Origin: Nonomuraea dietziae
GTDB taxonomy: Bacteria > Actinomycetota > Actinomycetes > Streptosporangiales > Streptosporangiaceae
Assembly (NCBI RefSeq): GCF_014195505.1
Contig: NZ_JACIBV010000001.1
Location: 1,736,001-1,800,000 of the forward strand
Direction: 5' to 3'
DNA: 64,000 nt
Below the pieces are notes generated by a model. It saw only the letters and a list, made by a program, of their open reading frames with translations. It did not search any database and was not told the DNA's origin. Shown one piece after another: positions 16,640-25,903 of this stretch (position 1 is its first letter; the number at the start of each line of letters is the position of its first letter). The translations under genes were made by a program, and so were the position numbers.

Positions 16640-17227
16640 ATGCAGCTCTACCGGGTCACGGCGGTGGCGGGCTTCGCCTGCGCCGTCCTGCTGATCGTCA
16701 ACATCGCCCGCAGGGCGGGCCTGCTGCCCGAGACCGCTTTCACCCACGCCGTCGCCCCCTTCGCCCCGCTCACGGGGCTGTTCGCGATCACCGGGGTCTA
16801 CCTGCTCATCCGCCGTACGGCAGGCGGTCTCGGCCTGGCGGGCTACCTGCTCAACGCGGCGGGGCTGGCGGGCGCCTTCGCCATCGAGTACACCCTGCAC
16901 TTCGTCTTCCCGCTGCTGGCTCCCGGCGTGGTGGCAGGGCTGCTGGCAGGAGGGACGGGGCGGGCCTTCCTCGTCACGTCCGTGGTCCTGGTGGCGGGGG
17001 TGCTGGTGTTCGCGGCGGCGGCGCTGAGGGCCGGGGCGCCGCCGGCGATCGCGGTCGTGCTCTACGCCGCGGGGATGGTGCCGGGCTCGCTGCGCAACGC
17101 CGTACCTCTGCCGGTCTATCTGGCGGGCCTGGTGCTGGCCGCCGTCGGCGTGGCCTGGATGGCCTCCAGGCTGTGGTCGGGCGAGCGGGCCGCCCTGGCG
17201 CGGCCCGCCGACGCCCTCCCGTCGTAG
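16640..17227 (+). CDS. Conserved membrane protein (DUF4386-like)
   Basis: A 195-residue integral membrane protein with about six hydrophobic segments starting at residue 4. The N-terminal pattern YRVTAVAGFACAVLLIVNIARRAGLLP and the later LFAITGVYLLIRR are of the kind seen in small actinobacterial membrane proteins regulated by a divergent TetR. I do not recognise a specific function. GAGAGAAGGG lies 9 bases before the ATG. Its promoter contains the palindromic operator of the divergent TetR gene, so expression is probably repressed by it. It may act in efflux or membrane stress, but nothing in the sequence shows this. Confidence 0.7.
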   Translation: MQLYRVTAVAGFACAVLLIVNIARRAGLLPETAFTHAVAPFAPLTGLFAITGVYLLIRRTAGGLGLAGYLLNAAGLAGAFAIEYTLHFVFPLLAPGVVAGLLAGGTGRAFLVTSVVLVAGVLVFAAAALRAGAPPAIAVVLYAAGMVPGSLRNAVPLPVYLAGLVLAAVGVAWMASRLWSGERAALARPADALPS

Positions 17228-17245
17228 CGCCCAACGGCTGGGGCC

Positions 17246-18418
17246 TCACACGGGGGCGACCGGGTGCCGCTCCGCTCCCGCCTCGCCCCTGATCGCGCCG
17301 GACCTGCGGGCGACGGCGACGAGCGGGATCACCACGGCGCAGCTGACCGCGACCAGGACGGCCGACAGCCCGCCGATCCCGCCGGCCGACAGGATCCCGG
17401 TTCCCGCGACGGGCCCCAGGGCGGTGCCGAAGCCGAACGCGGCGTTCGCCAGCACCGCCCATCGTCCTCTCGCGTCGAGGGTGGCGGCGATGGCGATCAT
17501 GTAGGTGAGCGCCCCCTGGTAGGTCAGGTTCCACAGGAGCTGGCCCGTGGTGTAGATCGCGGGGGCCCCTCCCGCCGCGATCATCACCTTGGAGGCCACG
17601 CCGAGCAGCAGGAACACCGCCAGCGGCACGGCCCTGCCGTACCTGTCGCCGATCACCGCCACCACGCCGCCGCCGATCAGCCCGGCGAACAGCGACCCTG
17701 AGAGGATCAGGTTGACGACGCCCTCGTCCATGCCGATCTCGTCGACGCCGATCGTGCCCGTGACCGCCCACAGGGCGTACTCGCAGGCGCCCCAGAGGCA
17801 GATGCCCGCCACCAGGACCAGGCCCGCCCCTCTGGACCCCAGCGGGCCGGCGGAGGCGGCGCTCTCCACCGGCGCCTCCGGCATGTCGCGCATGAAGGGG
17901 ACGGTCGCGGCGCACACCACCGCGATCGAGCCGACGGTCACCGCCAGCCCTCCGCCGAACAGCGGGAGCGCCATGTAGATGCCCGAGCCGATCACCGTGC
18001 TGGCGATGAGCCCGACCCCCGTGGCCCTGTCGGGGTTGGCCATGGCCGCGATTCCCGCGCTGGCCAGCGACAGGACCGCGCCGCCGCCGACCCCGCCGAG
18101 CAGGATGCCGGCGATCGCGAGGGCGGGCACGGGGACGAGCACGGCGGCCAGGAAGCCCGTGACCATCGCCGTGAGACTGACGACGGCCGCCCGTGCCCTG
18201 CCGGGTCTGGCGGCACGTCGGGTGATCAGGACTCCCGTCACCGCGGAGGCGAGCAGGGCGCCCGTGCCGACGAAGCCCGCGCCCTCCATGCTCAGGCCGA
18301 GACCGGAGCCGAGGGTCTCGATCAGGGTCGGAAGCATCGTGGGAACCATGTAGGCGGCGGTGAGAGCCATGGAGATGGCGGCCAGCGCGAACGCCGGCGA
18401 CCTGGGGGGTGTGGTCAC
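17246..18418 (-). CDS. Major facilitator superfamily transporter
   Basis: A 390-residue 12-helix transporter. The first helices, MALTAAYMVPTMLPTLIETL, and the loop after helix 2 (ITRRAARPGRARA, an A-motif-like stretch) are typical of MFS. GDRYGRAVPLAVFLLL provides the matching loop in the second half. The GTG start at 18418 has GAGGAG 7 bases upstream. A copy of the CTATCGATTGATAG palindrome lies 25 bases upstream of the start. The same motif recurs in front of the catabolic operon near 25.2 kb. It probably imports or exports the compound degraded by that operon under TetR control. Substrate unknown. Confidence 0.9.
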   Translation of the reverse strand: MTTPPRSPAFALAAISMALTAAYMVPTMLPTLIETLGSGLGLSMEGAGFVGTGALLASAVTGVLITRRAARPGRARAAVVSLTAMVTGFLAAVLVPVPALAIAGILLGGVGGGAVLSLASAGIAAMANPDRATGVGLIASTVIGSGIYMALPLFGGGLAVTVGSIAVVCAATVPFMRDMPEAPVESAASAGPLGSRGAGLVLVAGICLWGACEYALWAVTGTIGVDEIGMDEGVVNLILSGSLFAGLIGGGVVAVIGDRYGRAVPLAVFLLLGVASKVMIAAGGAPAIYTTGQLLWNLTYQGALTYMIAIAATLDARGRWAVLANAAFGFGTALGPVAGTGILSAGGIGGLSAVLVAVSCAVVIPLVAVARRSGAIRGEAGAERHPVAPV

Positions 18419-18442
18419 GCCGGACTCCTCAATCTGCGGAGG

Positions 18443-18456
18443 CTATCGATTGATAG
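18443..18456. promoter_or_regulatory. Operator CTATCGATTGATAG (MFS promoter)
   Basis: The arms CTATC and GATAG flank GATT. It is identical to the core at 25194-25207 and one base from the perfect palindrome at 25246-25259. It lies between the divergent MFS and TetR genes, 25 bases upstream of the MFS start. It is part of a shared regulon motif. Confidence 0.75.
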
Positions 18457-18499
18457 TTGAACCTAAGCGCTGGGCCTGGCTCCCGTCCAGAGCCATTTA

Positions 18500-18513
18500 C
18501 TATCGGGTGATAT
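18500..18513. promoter_or_regulatory. Weaker operator copy upstream of the TetR gene
   Basis: CTATCGGGTGATAT matches CTATCGATTGATAG at 11 of 14 positions and lies 13 bases before the TetR ATG. A -10-like TATCCT overlaps its end (18511-18516). It probably mediates autoregulation. Confidence 0.5.
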
Positions 18514-18526
18514 CCTCGGCCCCCAT

Positions 18527-19222
18527 ATGAGCGCGAAGCCGAGCACCGAGAGCCGTCCGGATTTCACCCAGCTCAGAGCGCTGCCCCGCGAGCGCTGGCC
18601 GCGAAGGGAGCAGATCCTCTGCGAGGCGGCCAGCCTGTTCGCCCAGCGCGGCTACCACGGCACCTCGACGAGGGACATCGCCGAGGCGCTCGGCATCCGC
18701 CAGCCGTCGCTGTACAACCACTACCCGTCCAAGCTGGCGATCCTCCAGGACCTGTGCGCCTACGACATCGGCGTCCCTGAGGAGCGGGTCAGGTGGCTGG
18801 CAGGAGCGGAGGCGAGCGCCTCCGCCAGGTTGTACGCCGCGGTCAGCCTCGACGTGGAGTACTGCCTCGAGGCGCCCATCGACATGCGCGGCCTGCCCGA
18901 CGACCTGATCCGCGAGCCCGGACTCGAGTCATGGAACCGCAGGCTGCGCGCCTGGTACGGCACGGTCCGCGCGCTCGTCCGCGAGGGCGTCGAGGAGGGC
19001 GAGCTCGCCCCCATCGACCCCGAGTTCGCCAGGCAGGCGATCTGGGGCGTGGAGTGGGAGGTCATCAGGGTCTCCCACGGCGGACGCCGCCGCAGGGCCG
19101 GCAGCAGGCCAGACGACACCGCGACCTTCCTGCTGCGCGGCCTGCTGGCCGACCCCGGCCGCGTCGGCGAGGTCAGGCGGGCCGCCGCCGAGGTGATCGC
19201 CGCCTACCGCGCCGCTACGTGA
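18527..19222 (+). CDS. TetR-family regulator of the adjacent catabolic island
   Basis: A 231-residue TetR protein. The HTH is IAEALGIRQPSLYNHYPSK (about residues 53-71) and the sensing domain carries DMRGLPDDLIREPGLESW. It is divergent from an MFS transporter, with operators in the intergenic region. It overlaps by 8 bases the end of the convergent acyl-CoA synthetase gene. It is the best candidate for the protein that recognises the CTATCGATYGATAG sites found here and before the aminotransferase operon, because two sites lie in its own promoter region. The ligand is probably a substrate or acyl-CoA intermediate of the pathway, which is inferred. Confidence 0.9.
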   Translation: MSAKPSTESRPDFTQLRALPRERWPRREQILCEAASLFAQRGYHGTSTRDIAEALGIRQPSLYNHYPSKLAILQDLCAYDIGVPEERVRWLAGAEASASARLYAAVSLDVEYCLEAPIDMRGLPDDLIREPGLESWNRRLRAWYGTVRALVREGVEEGELAPIDPEFARQAIWGVEWEVIRVSHGGRRRRAGSRPDDTATFLLRGLLADPGRVGEVRRAAAEVIAAYRAAT

Positions 19223-21245
19223 GCCCGCTCGGGCCCGCGTAGCCGACCAGGGCGTCCACGGCGAGCACCCCCTCGACGCCCACCCTGACCGGGTTCACCT
19301 CGACCTCGGCGACGTCGGGCCGTTCGGACAGCAGGCGGGAGACCGCCACGATCACCTCGGCCAGGGCGCCGACCGCCAGCGCGGGCCCTGCCCTCCATCC
19401 GGTCAGCAGCCGGTGGCAGCGCAGGCCGCGCAGCATCTCCGTCGCCGCCCGCGTGGTGACGGGCGCCAGCGCGGTCACCGTGTCGCGCCACAGCTCGACC
19501 TCGGTGCCGCCGAACCCCGCCACCACGACGGGGCCGAAGGCGGGATCCCTGCGCCCTCCGACGAGGATCTCCACGACGTGGTCACGGGTGTCCATCTCCT
19601 CCACGACGTAGCGGCCAGGACCCAGCCGCCGCGCCATCTCGCGCCTGGCGCGGCCCAGGGCCGCCTCGTCGGGGAGCCCGACCACCACTCCGCCCGCCTC
19701 GCTCTTGTGCTCGAGCCAGTCGGCCTTGAGCACGTACGGCGCGCGCAGCCCTTCCACGCCCTCCTCGGCGAGCCGTCCGGGAGGGAACGGCACGCCGTAT
19801 CCGGCCAGCAGCTCCCTCGCCGCCCAGTACCCCTGCGCCGGCGGCGAAGGAGCGAGAGGCCGCAGGGGCGGACAGGGCCGACGGGCCGGGGGAAGGGCGG
19901 CCGCCCGTCCGAGGGCCCAGGCGGCGCCGTCCACGCGGTCGTAGACGGGCACGCCGCACTCCCTCAGCGCCGCGAGCGCCTCCGTGCCCCTGCCCATGCT
20001 GTCGACGTGGACGGCCATTCCACGCGCCACCTCGGCGATCCGCCCCGCGACCGACACCTCCGTCCTGTCCAGCGCGGGGTTGTCGCCGCCCCACGCGCCG
20101 AAGTAGCCGGTGAGCAGGACCGCGTCCGCCTCCCCGCTGCCGGCGATCACCTCGACGACCCTGGCGTAGCTCGTCATGTCGCGCTCGCCCGCTCCCGCCA
20201 GGTCCACCGGGTTGGCCGTGGCGGCGGCCGGTGGCAGCAGGGCGGCCAGGCGCGCGGCGAGCCCCGCGGAGAAGGGCGGCACGCGCAGCCCTTCGGCCTC
20301 GGCCAGGTCGGCCGCGAGCGCGCCCTGCCCTCCGCCGTCGGAGACGACCGCGACCCTGCGTCCGCGAGGAGGGGCGGGGGCGGCCAGCGCCTGGGCGAGG
20401 TCGACCAGCCGTCCTGGCGAGGCGACCCTGATCGCGCCGCCTGCCTCGCAGGCGGCGTCCACGACCTCCATGGCCGAGGTCAGCGCTCCTGTGTGGGAGC
20501 GCGCCGCGGCCCTCGACGCCTCGCCGCCGCCGACCGTGAGGACGATCACGGGCTTGCCCGCCTCGCGCAGGGCGGCGAAGGTCTCCACCAGGGCGCGGCC
20601 GTCGCCGAAGTCCTCGGCGTACAGGGCGACCGCCCTGGTGCGGTCATGTCCCGCCAGGTCGGCCAGCGCCTCGGCCGCGGTGACGTCGGCCTGGTTGCCG
20701 AGCGAGACGAACCTGGACACGCCGAGGCCCGCGTCGGCCGCCAGCGTGCCGAGCGCCAGACCGAGCTGACCGCTCTGCGAGACGATGGCCAGGCTGCCAG
20801 AGGTGAACGAGCCCCAGGCCAGGTGCAGCTCGGTGGCCGCGTCGTACAGGCCGAGGCAGTTGGGGCCGAGCAGTCTGGCCCCCGCGGCGGCGATCCGCTG
20901 CGCGAGAGCGCGCTCGGCTCCCTCGCCCAGCGCGAGGTCGAGCCCCGCCGTGATGCCGACGAACCCTCGCGCGCCCATGCCGAGCGCCTGCTCCACCACT
21001 CCGGGCACCGCCCCCGGCGGCACGCACAGCGCGACCAGGTCGGGCGCGCTCGGCAGGTCGTGGAGCGAGGACAGGCACCGCACTCCCTCGACGACCGCGC
21101 CCTGCCGTCCGACCAGGTGGACCTCGCGCCGGTGCGCGCCCTTGATCGCCCCTCGCGCCAGCCAGTAGCCCCACTTGGCGCGGTCGGCCGACGCGCCGAC
21201 CACCGCCACCGACCGGGGGTCGGCGAAGACCCGCATGCCGTTCAC
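19215..21245 (-). CDS. NDP-forming acyl-CoA synthetase (acetate--CoA ligase family), fused alpha and beta parts
   Basis: A 676-residue fused ligase that makes an acyl-CoA from acid, CoA and ATP with release of ADP and phosphate. The N-terminal CoA-binding Rossmann region has DPRSVAVVGASADRAKWG. The succinyl-CoA-ligase-like region has LLGPNCLGLYD, IVSQSGQLGLAL and the phospho-histidine motif ARSHTGAL. The C-terminal ATP-grasp half (from about residue 450) has PYVLKADWLEHKSEAGGV and AEVEVNPVRV. A GTG at 21245 overlaps the acyl-CoA dehydrogenase stop (GTGA); an ATG lies 9 bases further. It is the last gene of the aminotransferase operon and would activate the acid produced by the aldehyde dehydrogenase. 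Confidence 0.9.
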   Translation of the reverse strand: MNGMRVFADPRSVAVVGASADRAKWGYWLARGAIKGAHRREVHLVGRQGAVVEGVRCLSSLHDLPSAPDLVALCVPPGAVPGVVEQALGMGARGFVGITAGLDLALGEGAERALAQRIAAAGARLLGPNCLGLYDAATELHLAWGSFTSGSLAIVSQSGQLGLALGTLAADAGLGVSRFVSLGNQADVTAAEALADLAGHDRTRAVALYAEDFGDGRALVETFAALREAGKPVIVLTVGGGEASRAAARSHTGALTSAMEVVDAACEAGGAIRVASPGRLVDLAQALAAPAPPRGRRVAVVSDGGGQGALAADLAEAEGLRVPPFSAGLAARLAALLPPAAATANPVDLAGAGERDMTSYARVVEVIAGSGEADAVLLTGYFGAWGGDNPALDRTEVSVAGRIAEVARGMAVHVDSMGRGTEALAALRECGVPVYDRVDGAAWALGRAAALPPARRPCPPLRPLAPSPPAQGYWAARELLAGYGVPFPPGRLAEEGVEGLRAPYVLKADWLEHKSEAGGVVVGLPDEAALGRARREMARRLGPGRYVVEEMDTRDHVVEILVGGRRDPAFGPVVVAGFGGTEVELWRDTVTALAPVTTRAATEMLRGLRCHRLLTGWRAGPALAVGALAEVIVAVSRLLSERPDVAEVEVNPVRVGVEGVLAVDALVGYAGPSGLT

Positions 21246-22405
21246 GACCGCAGGGACCTGGAGATGATCAGCCGTTGGATGTCGGAGGTGCCTTCCTCGA
21301 TCTCCTCCAGCTTCGCGTCGCGCATCCACTTCTCCACCAGGTACTCGCGGGAGTAGCCCCAGCCGCCGTGCGTCTGGACCGCCGCCCACGTGCACCACAT
21401 GGCGTGCTCCGACGCGGTCAGCTTGGCGACGGCCGACTCCTGCGTGACGCTCTCACCCGCGTCGAACAGCCTGGCCGCGCGCATCGTCACCAGGTGCGAC
21501 ACGTCGACCTTCGCGGCCATGTCGGCGAGCCTGAACGCCACCGCCTGGTGCTCGATGATCTTCACGCCGAACTGCTCCCGCTCGCGCGCGTAGGCGAGCG
21601 TCGCGTCGAGGGCGGCCCTCGACAGCCCCGTGCAGGCCGCGCCGATGAGGATGCGCGAGGCGTCGAAGGTGCGCATCAGCCCGCGGAAACCCTGCCCCTC
21701 CTCCCCCAGCCTGTCGGCCACGGGGACCCTCACGTCCTCGAGGAAGAGCTCGGCGCAGGCGATGCCGCGCTGCCCCATCTTCGGCATCGGCCTGCCGACC
21801 GTCAGCCCTCGCGCGCCGCGTGGGACCACGAAGGCGGTGATCCCCTTCGACCTGGTGCCGGGGGCGACCGTCGCGAAGATCACGAACAGGTCGGCGTAGG
21901 GACCGTTGGAGATCCACGCCTTCTGGCCGTTCAGGACGTAGGAGTCGCCGTCTCGCACGGCTCGCGTGGTCAGCGAGGCCGCGTCCGAGCCTGCTCCCGG
22001 CTCGGTGACCGCGAGGGCCGTCAGCGGAGGCAGACCAGAGCAGAGCGGGGCGAGGAAGCGGCGCTTCTGCTCCTCGCTGCCCAGCTCCAGCACCGGAGCG
22101 GCGAAGAAGCCCGCCGACGTGGTCAGGTTGCCGATGGAGACGTCGCCGTGGCACAGCTCCTCCTGCACCAGGCACTGCGTCACCAGGTCCGTCACCCCGC
22201 CGCCGCCGTACTCCTCGGGGATCATGAAGGAGGTCAGGCCGACGGCGGCGGCCTTCTCCCACACCTGCGAGGGCAGCGCGTGGTCGGCCTCGTCCACCTC
22301 GCGCGCCCTCGGCCTGATCTCGGCGGCGGCGAAGTCGCGCGCCAGCCTGACGAACGCGGCCTGCTCCTCCGTCATCGCCAGCCCCCCGCGCACCTCGCGC
22401 GTCAT
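21242..22405 (-). CDS. Acyl-CoA dehydrogenase
   Basis: A 387-residue FAD-dependent dehydrogenase that introduces an alpha,beta double bond into an acyl-CoA. Signatures are AVTEPGAGSDAASLTT (FAD/substrate region), WISNGPYADLFVIFA and the C-terminal EEIEEGTSDIQRLIISRS, which carries the family glutamate and FAD-contact residues. GGAGGAGGG lies just before the ATG at 22405, 11 bases after the aldehyde dehydrogenase stop. It ends in a GTGA overlap with the acyl-CoA synthetase gene. The order aminotransferase, ALDH, ACAD, synthetase suggests conversion of an amine to an acid, then CoA activation and desaturation. Confidence 0.95.
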   Translation of the reverse strand: MTREVRGGLAMTEEQAAFVRLARDFAAAEIRPRAREVDEADHALPSQVWEKAAAVGLTSFMIPEEYGGGGVTDLVTQCLVQEELCHGDVSIGNLTTSAGFFAAPVLELGSEEQKRRFLAPLCSGLPPLTALAVTEPGAGSDAASLTTRAVRDGDSYVLNGQKAWISNGPYADLFVIFATVAPGTRSKGITAFVVPRGARGLTVGRPMPKMGQRGIACAELFLEDVRVPVADRLGEEGQGFRGLMRTFDASRILIGAACTGLSRAALDATLAYAREREQFGVKIIEHQAVAFRLADMAAKVDVSHLVTMRAARLFDAGESVTQESAVAKLTASEHAMWCTWAAVQTHGGWGYSREYLVEKWMRDAKLEEIEEGTSDIQRLIISRSLRS

Positions 22406-22416
22406 CGGCCCTCCTC

Positions 22417-23787
22417 CTACCATCGGATCGTCACCTGCTTGGGCTCGGCGTAGTGGTCCAGCGCGTACGCCGACATGTCCTTGCCGTAGCCCGACTGGCC
22501 GAAGCCGCCGTGCGGCAGCTCGGAGGCGGCGGTCATGTGGTCGTTCACCCAGACCGCCCCGTAGCGCAGCTCGGCGGCGGCCCTCATCGCCCTGCCGACG
22601 TCGCGCGTCCAGACGCTGGCCGCCAGGCCGTACGGCACGTCGGCCGCCATCGCGAGGGCCTGCTCGTCCGAGCCCGCCCGCTGCACGGTGAGCACAGGGC
22701 CGAAGACCTCCTCCTGCACGATCGGCCAGCGCTGTTCCACCCCGGTCAGGACCGTGGGCGGGTAGGAGGCGCAGGGACCTTCGGGCACGGTCCCTCCCGC
22801 CAGGACCTCGGCGCCGGCCGCCACGGCGGCGCCGACGTGGTCGGCCACCCTGTCGCGGTGCTCGCGGGTGACCAGCGGGCCCATCTCCGTCGCGGGGTCG
22901 GCGGGCGGGCCGACGCGCAGCGACCGGGCGCTCTCGGCCAGCGCCGAGGCGACCTCGTCGAAGCGCTCGCCCACCACGATCACGCGGGTGGCGGCCGTGC
23001 AGTCCTGCCCCGCGTTGGCGAAGGCGGCCACCCGCAGGCTCGCCGCCAGCCGGTCCACGTCGGCGTCGGGGAAGACCACGACGGGGGCCTTGCCGCCGAG
23101 CTCCAGGTGGAGCCGCTTCACCGTGCCGGCCGCGGCGACCGCGACGGCCCTGCCCGTCGCGGTGGAGCCGGTGACCGAGACCATGTCCACCCCCTGGTGC
23201 GAGGACAGGAACGCCCCCGCCTCCCTTCCGCCGGTGACGACGGTGAAGACGCCCTGGGGCAGCACCCGCGAGGCCAGCTCGGCCAGGCGCAGCGTGGTCA
23301 GCGGTGTCTGCCTGGAGGGTTTCAGCACGACCGCGCAGCCCGCCGCGACGGCGGGGGCCATCTTCCACACGGCCATCATGAGCGGGTAGTTCCACGGCGC
23401 GATGCCCGCGACGACGCCGACGGGCTCGCGGCGGATCATCGACGTGGCGTCGGGGAGGTACTCCGCCGCCGCCCTGCCCTCGCAGGTGCGCGCGGCGCCG
23501 GCCAGGAAGCGCAGGTTGTCGGCGCAGTAGGCGATCTCGCCTGGAGCGCCCGCCATGGGCTTGCCGACGTTGCGCGACTCCAGCTCCGCCAGCTCGGCGG
23601 CGTGCTCGGTGACCAGGTCCGCGAGCGCGTGCAGCGCGTCGGAGCGCTCGGCCGGGGTGGTCCTGCGCCACCCGTCGAAGGCGGCGCGGGCGCCGGCGAC
23701 CGCCCGCTCCAGCTCGGCCGGCGTGGCGCGCGGCACCTCGGTGATCGTCTGCCCCGTCGCCGGGTCGACCACGGCGTCGGAGCTCAT
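22417..23787 (-). CDS. Aldehyde dehydrogenase (aminobutyraldehyde/betaine-aldehyde-like)
   Basis: A 456-residue NAD(P)-dependent aldehyde dehydrogenase. The catalytic residues are present: N133 in [10 protein letters not shown]229 in LELGGKAP and C263 in NAGQDCTA. Cofactor loop GSTATGR and C-terminal [12 protein letters not shown] and [13 protein letters not shown] complete the fold. Sequence style is closest to gamma-aminobutyraldehyde and betaine-aldehyde dehydrogenases, which fits a transaminase-generated amino or aryl aldehyde. Its ATG overlaps the aminotransferase stop (ATGA), and the acyl-CoA dehydrogenase follows. Substrate is inferred only from context. Confidence 0.93.
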   Translation of the reverse strand: MSSDAVVDPATGQTITEVPRATPAELERAVAGARAAFDGWRRTTPAERSDALHALADLVTEHAAELAELESRNVGKPMAGAPGEIAYCADNLRFLAGAARTCEGRAAAEYLPDATSMIRREPVGVVAGIAPWNYPLMMAVWKMAPAVAAGCAVVLKPSRQTPLTTLRLAELASRVLPQGVFTVVTGGREAGAFLSSHQGVDMVSVTGSTATGRAVAVAAAGTVKRLHLELGGKAPVVVFPDADVDRLAASLRVAAFANAGQDCTAATRVIVVGERFDEVASALAESARSLRVGPPADPATEMGPLVTREHRDRVADHVGAAVAAGAEVLAGGTVPEGPCASYPPTVLTGVEQRWPIVQEEVFGPVLTVQRAGSDEQALAMAADVPYGLAASVWTRDVGRAMRAAAELRYGAVWVNDHMTAASELPHGGFGQSGYGKDMSAYALDHYAEPKQVTIRW

Positions 23788-25169
23788 CGGCTCTCCCCGC
23801 GTACGGCCGCGCAGAGCGTCTCGAAGTTGGCCACGAAGCGCCGCGCGTCCTCCATGGTGTGCTGGACGGAGAGCGTGAACTGCTCGGTCTTGCCCCACGG
23901 CGGCAGGAAGATCCCGCCGTTGATCTGGTAGAGCCAGTGGGCGTGACCCCACTGGTCGGCGTAGCGCAGGAAGTCGCGGTAGTTGCGCAGCCGGTCGGCG
24001 AAGATCACCGATCCCTTCGCGCCGGCCGAGGCGACGTAGCCGGGGATCTCGTAGCGGGACATCAGCTCGGTGACGCCGTCGGCCATGTGGGCGCGCATCG
24101 CGTCGAGGTGGGCGTAGGCGGCGGGGGTGAGCACCTCCGTGAGCACGGCGCGCACCGCGGCCATCGTGAGCGGGTTGCCGTTGAAGGTGCCGACCTGCTG
24201 GTAGGTGTTGTCGGCGACCAGCTCCATGAGCTCGGCGGTGGCGCCGATCGCCCCGCAGGGCACGCCGCCGCCCAGGGCCTTGGCCAGGCAGACGATGTCG
24301 GGTGTGACGCCGTACAGCTCGGTGGCCCCGCCGGGCGCGACCGCCAGCCCCGTCTTGACCTCGTCGTAGGTCAGGTAGGCGCCGTGGGAGTGGAGCAGCG
24401 CCTTGAGCTCGGCGTGGTAACCCTCGTCAGCGGTGATCATGCCGATGTTCATCATGATCGGCTCGATGATCATGCCGGCGACCTGACCCTGGTGGGCCTC
24501 CAGCACCCGCCGCACGGCGTCGAGGTCGCCGAACGGCACCACCAGCGTCAACTCGACGACCTCGCTGGGGTAGGCCGGGCCGAAGGCCACCGAGCGGGGC
24601 GCGTCGTCGGGGCCGATGTCGCCGTCGGCGGAGTAGGTGGAGACCTGCACCGAGTCGTGGTGGCCGTGATAGGAGCCCTCCACCTTGATGATCTTCTTGC
24701 GCCCGGTGGCGACGCGCATCAGGTGGACGGCGTCCATGGTCGCCTCGGTGCCGGAGTTGCCGAAGCGCCAGACCGGCAGGCCGAAGCGCTCGCGCAGCAG
24801 CCTGGAGACGGCGATGAGGTCCTCGGTCGGCTGCCCGAAGTGCGTGCCGAGGCGCGCCCTGCCGGTGAGCGCCTCGACCACGGCGGGGTGGGCGTGGCCC
24901 GCGAGGCCGACGCCGAAGCCGCCGTGCATGTCGACGTAGTCGTTGCCGTCGACGTCGCGGATGCGCTGGGCCCTGCCGTACTCGATCCAGATGGCGCCGG
25001 GCACGGAGTCCTGCCAGGAGGAGGCCACGCCTCCGGCCAGGGTCTCGCGAGCGCTCTCGCGCAGCTCGAACGAGCGGCTCATCCTGGAGACCAGGAGACC
25101 CTCCTGCCGGGCGATCAGCGAGTCGAGCGTGTCGAGATCTCGGGTGTGCCGCACCAGGGCGTGCGTCAT
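23784..25169 (-). CDS. Class III PLP-dependent aminotransferase
   Basis: A 461-residue fold-type I enzyme. The PLP lysine is K297 in CLAKALGGG. The cofactor-binding aspartate region is YDEVKTG (268-274). [16 protein letters not shown] (138-152) and SYHGHHDS (166-173) resemble glutamate-1-semialdehyde aminomutases and their catabolic relatives. The ATG at 25169 is preceded by AAGGGG at 7 bases; a GTG five codons upstream is less likely because it overlaps that site. It is the first gene of a four-gene operon with ALDH, ACAD and acyl-CoA synthetase, so catabolic deamination of an amine or beta-amino compound is more likely than heme synthesis. Two CTATCGATYGATAG sites lie upstream. Confidence 0.9.
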   Translation of the reverse strand: MTHALVRHTRDLDTLDSLIARQEGLLVSRMSRSFELRESARETLAGGVASSWQDSVPGAIWIEYGRAQRIRDVDGNDYVDMHGGFGVGLAGHAHPAVVEALTGRARLGTHFGQPTEDLIAVSRLLRERFGLPVWRFGNSGTEATMDAVHLMRVATGRKKIIKVEGSYHGHHDSVQVSTYSADGDIGPDDAPRSVAFGPAYPSEVVELTLVVPFGDLDAVRRVLEAHQGQVAGMIIEPIMMNIGMITADEGYHAELKALLHSHGAYLTYDEVKTGLAVAPGGATELYGVTPDIVCLAKALGGGVPCGAIGATAELMELVADNTYQQVGTFNGNPLTMAAVRAVLTEVLTPAAYAHLDAMRAHMADGVTELMSRYEIPGYVASAGAKGSVIFADRLRNYRDFLRYADQWGHAHWLYQINGGIFLPPWGKTEQFTLSVQHTMEDARRFVANFETLCAAVRGESR

Positions 25170-25193
25170 GGCTGTCCCCTTCACGTCCGGAAG

Positions 25194-25207
25194 CTATCGA
25201 TTGATAG
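25194..25207. promoter_or_regulatory. Operator CTATCGATTGATAG (aminotransferase promoter, site 1)
   Basis: The core sits within AAGCTATCGATTGATAGCTT (25191-25210), whose outer 8-base arms are perfect. It lies 25 bases upstream of the aminotransferase ATG, the same distance as in front of the MFS gene. This is strong evidence for one regulator controlling both. Confidence 0.85.
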
Positions 25208-25241
25208 CTTGCAGGACGCCCACGGACGGACACAAGGGGGT

Positions 25242-25842
25242 TCAGCTATCGATCGATAGTGCCTCGCGGGAGTAGCCCATGGCGTGCGCCGCCAGTCCCC
25301 GCCGGTCGACCCCCGGCACGCCGATGACGATCTGGGTGCTGAACCCGTCGAGCATCGCGCGCAGCCGCACCGAGAAGGCCTCGGCGTCGAGCGGGGCGAA
25401 CTCGCCCGCGGCCACACCGCTCTCCACCAGGCGCACGAGGTCCTCGTGCCAGCTCCGGTCCAGGTCGGCCTGGGTCTCGCGCAGCTCGGGCACGGCGATC
25501 GTGCGACTCCACACGTCCACCCAGAGCAGCCAGCGCGGATCGGCGGCGCCCGTGGGCAGATAGAGGTCCACGTACGCCGCCAGCCGCTCGATCGCGGGGG
25601 GCCGCACGCCCGACGAGCTCACGCCGCCTGGGCGCGAGCCTGTCCTCGCTCCAGCGCAACGTCTCCAGCAGCACCTGATCCTTGCTGCCGAAGTAGTAGA
25701 GGATGTGGCCCCCGCTGGTGCCCAGTCGCCTGGCGAGGCCGGCCATCGTGAGCTCGGCCAGGCCGTTCTCGGTGATCGCGGCCATGGCCGCCTCAAGCAT
25801 CTGCTCCCGCGGGCGATCCAGCCTGCGACGCTCCCGTGCCAT
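25242..25842 (-). pseudogene. BetI/TetR-like regulator interrupted by a +1 frameshift in a G6/C6 run
   Basis: Reading from the ATG at 25842 (AAGGTGAG upstream) gives a good TetR N-terminus: RREQMLEAAMAAI-type helix 1, LARRLGTSGGHILYYFGSK recognition helix, then TLRWSEDRLAPRRRELVGR. The remainder of the family domain (PAIERLAAYVDLYLP, DPRWLLWVDVWSR, DFAPLDAEAFSVRL-like) is read in another frame to a TGA at 25244..25242. Removing one G from the six at 25596-25601 restores a single frame of about 199 residues. So the gene is either genuinely mutated or the base is a sequencing error. Its last codons contain an operator (25246-25259). It is divergent from the APC permease, with its own tandem palindromes between. 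Confidence 0.8.
25246..25259. promoter_or_regulatory. Operator CTATCGATCGATAG (site 2, inside the TetR 3' end)
   Basis: A perfect 14-base palindrome encoding the final Leu-Ser-Ile-Asp residues of the upstream TetR reading frame. It is 52 bases, centre to centre, from site 1, about five helical turns. Paired binding or looping is possible. Confidence 0.8.
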
Positions 25843-25903
25843 TGCTCACCTTGCGATAACGGTCGTTGACATGTCTTGACGGACCACAGTACGGCAGTGC
25901 ATT

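Noticed and set aside
23784..25169. Glutamate-1-semialdehyde aminomutase for heme synthesis (hemL)
   Set aside because: It lies in an operon with ALDH, ACAD and acyl-CoA synthetase under a TetR operator, so a catabolic role is more likely.
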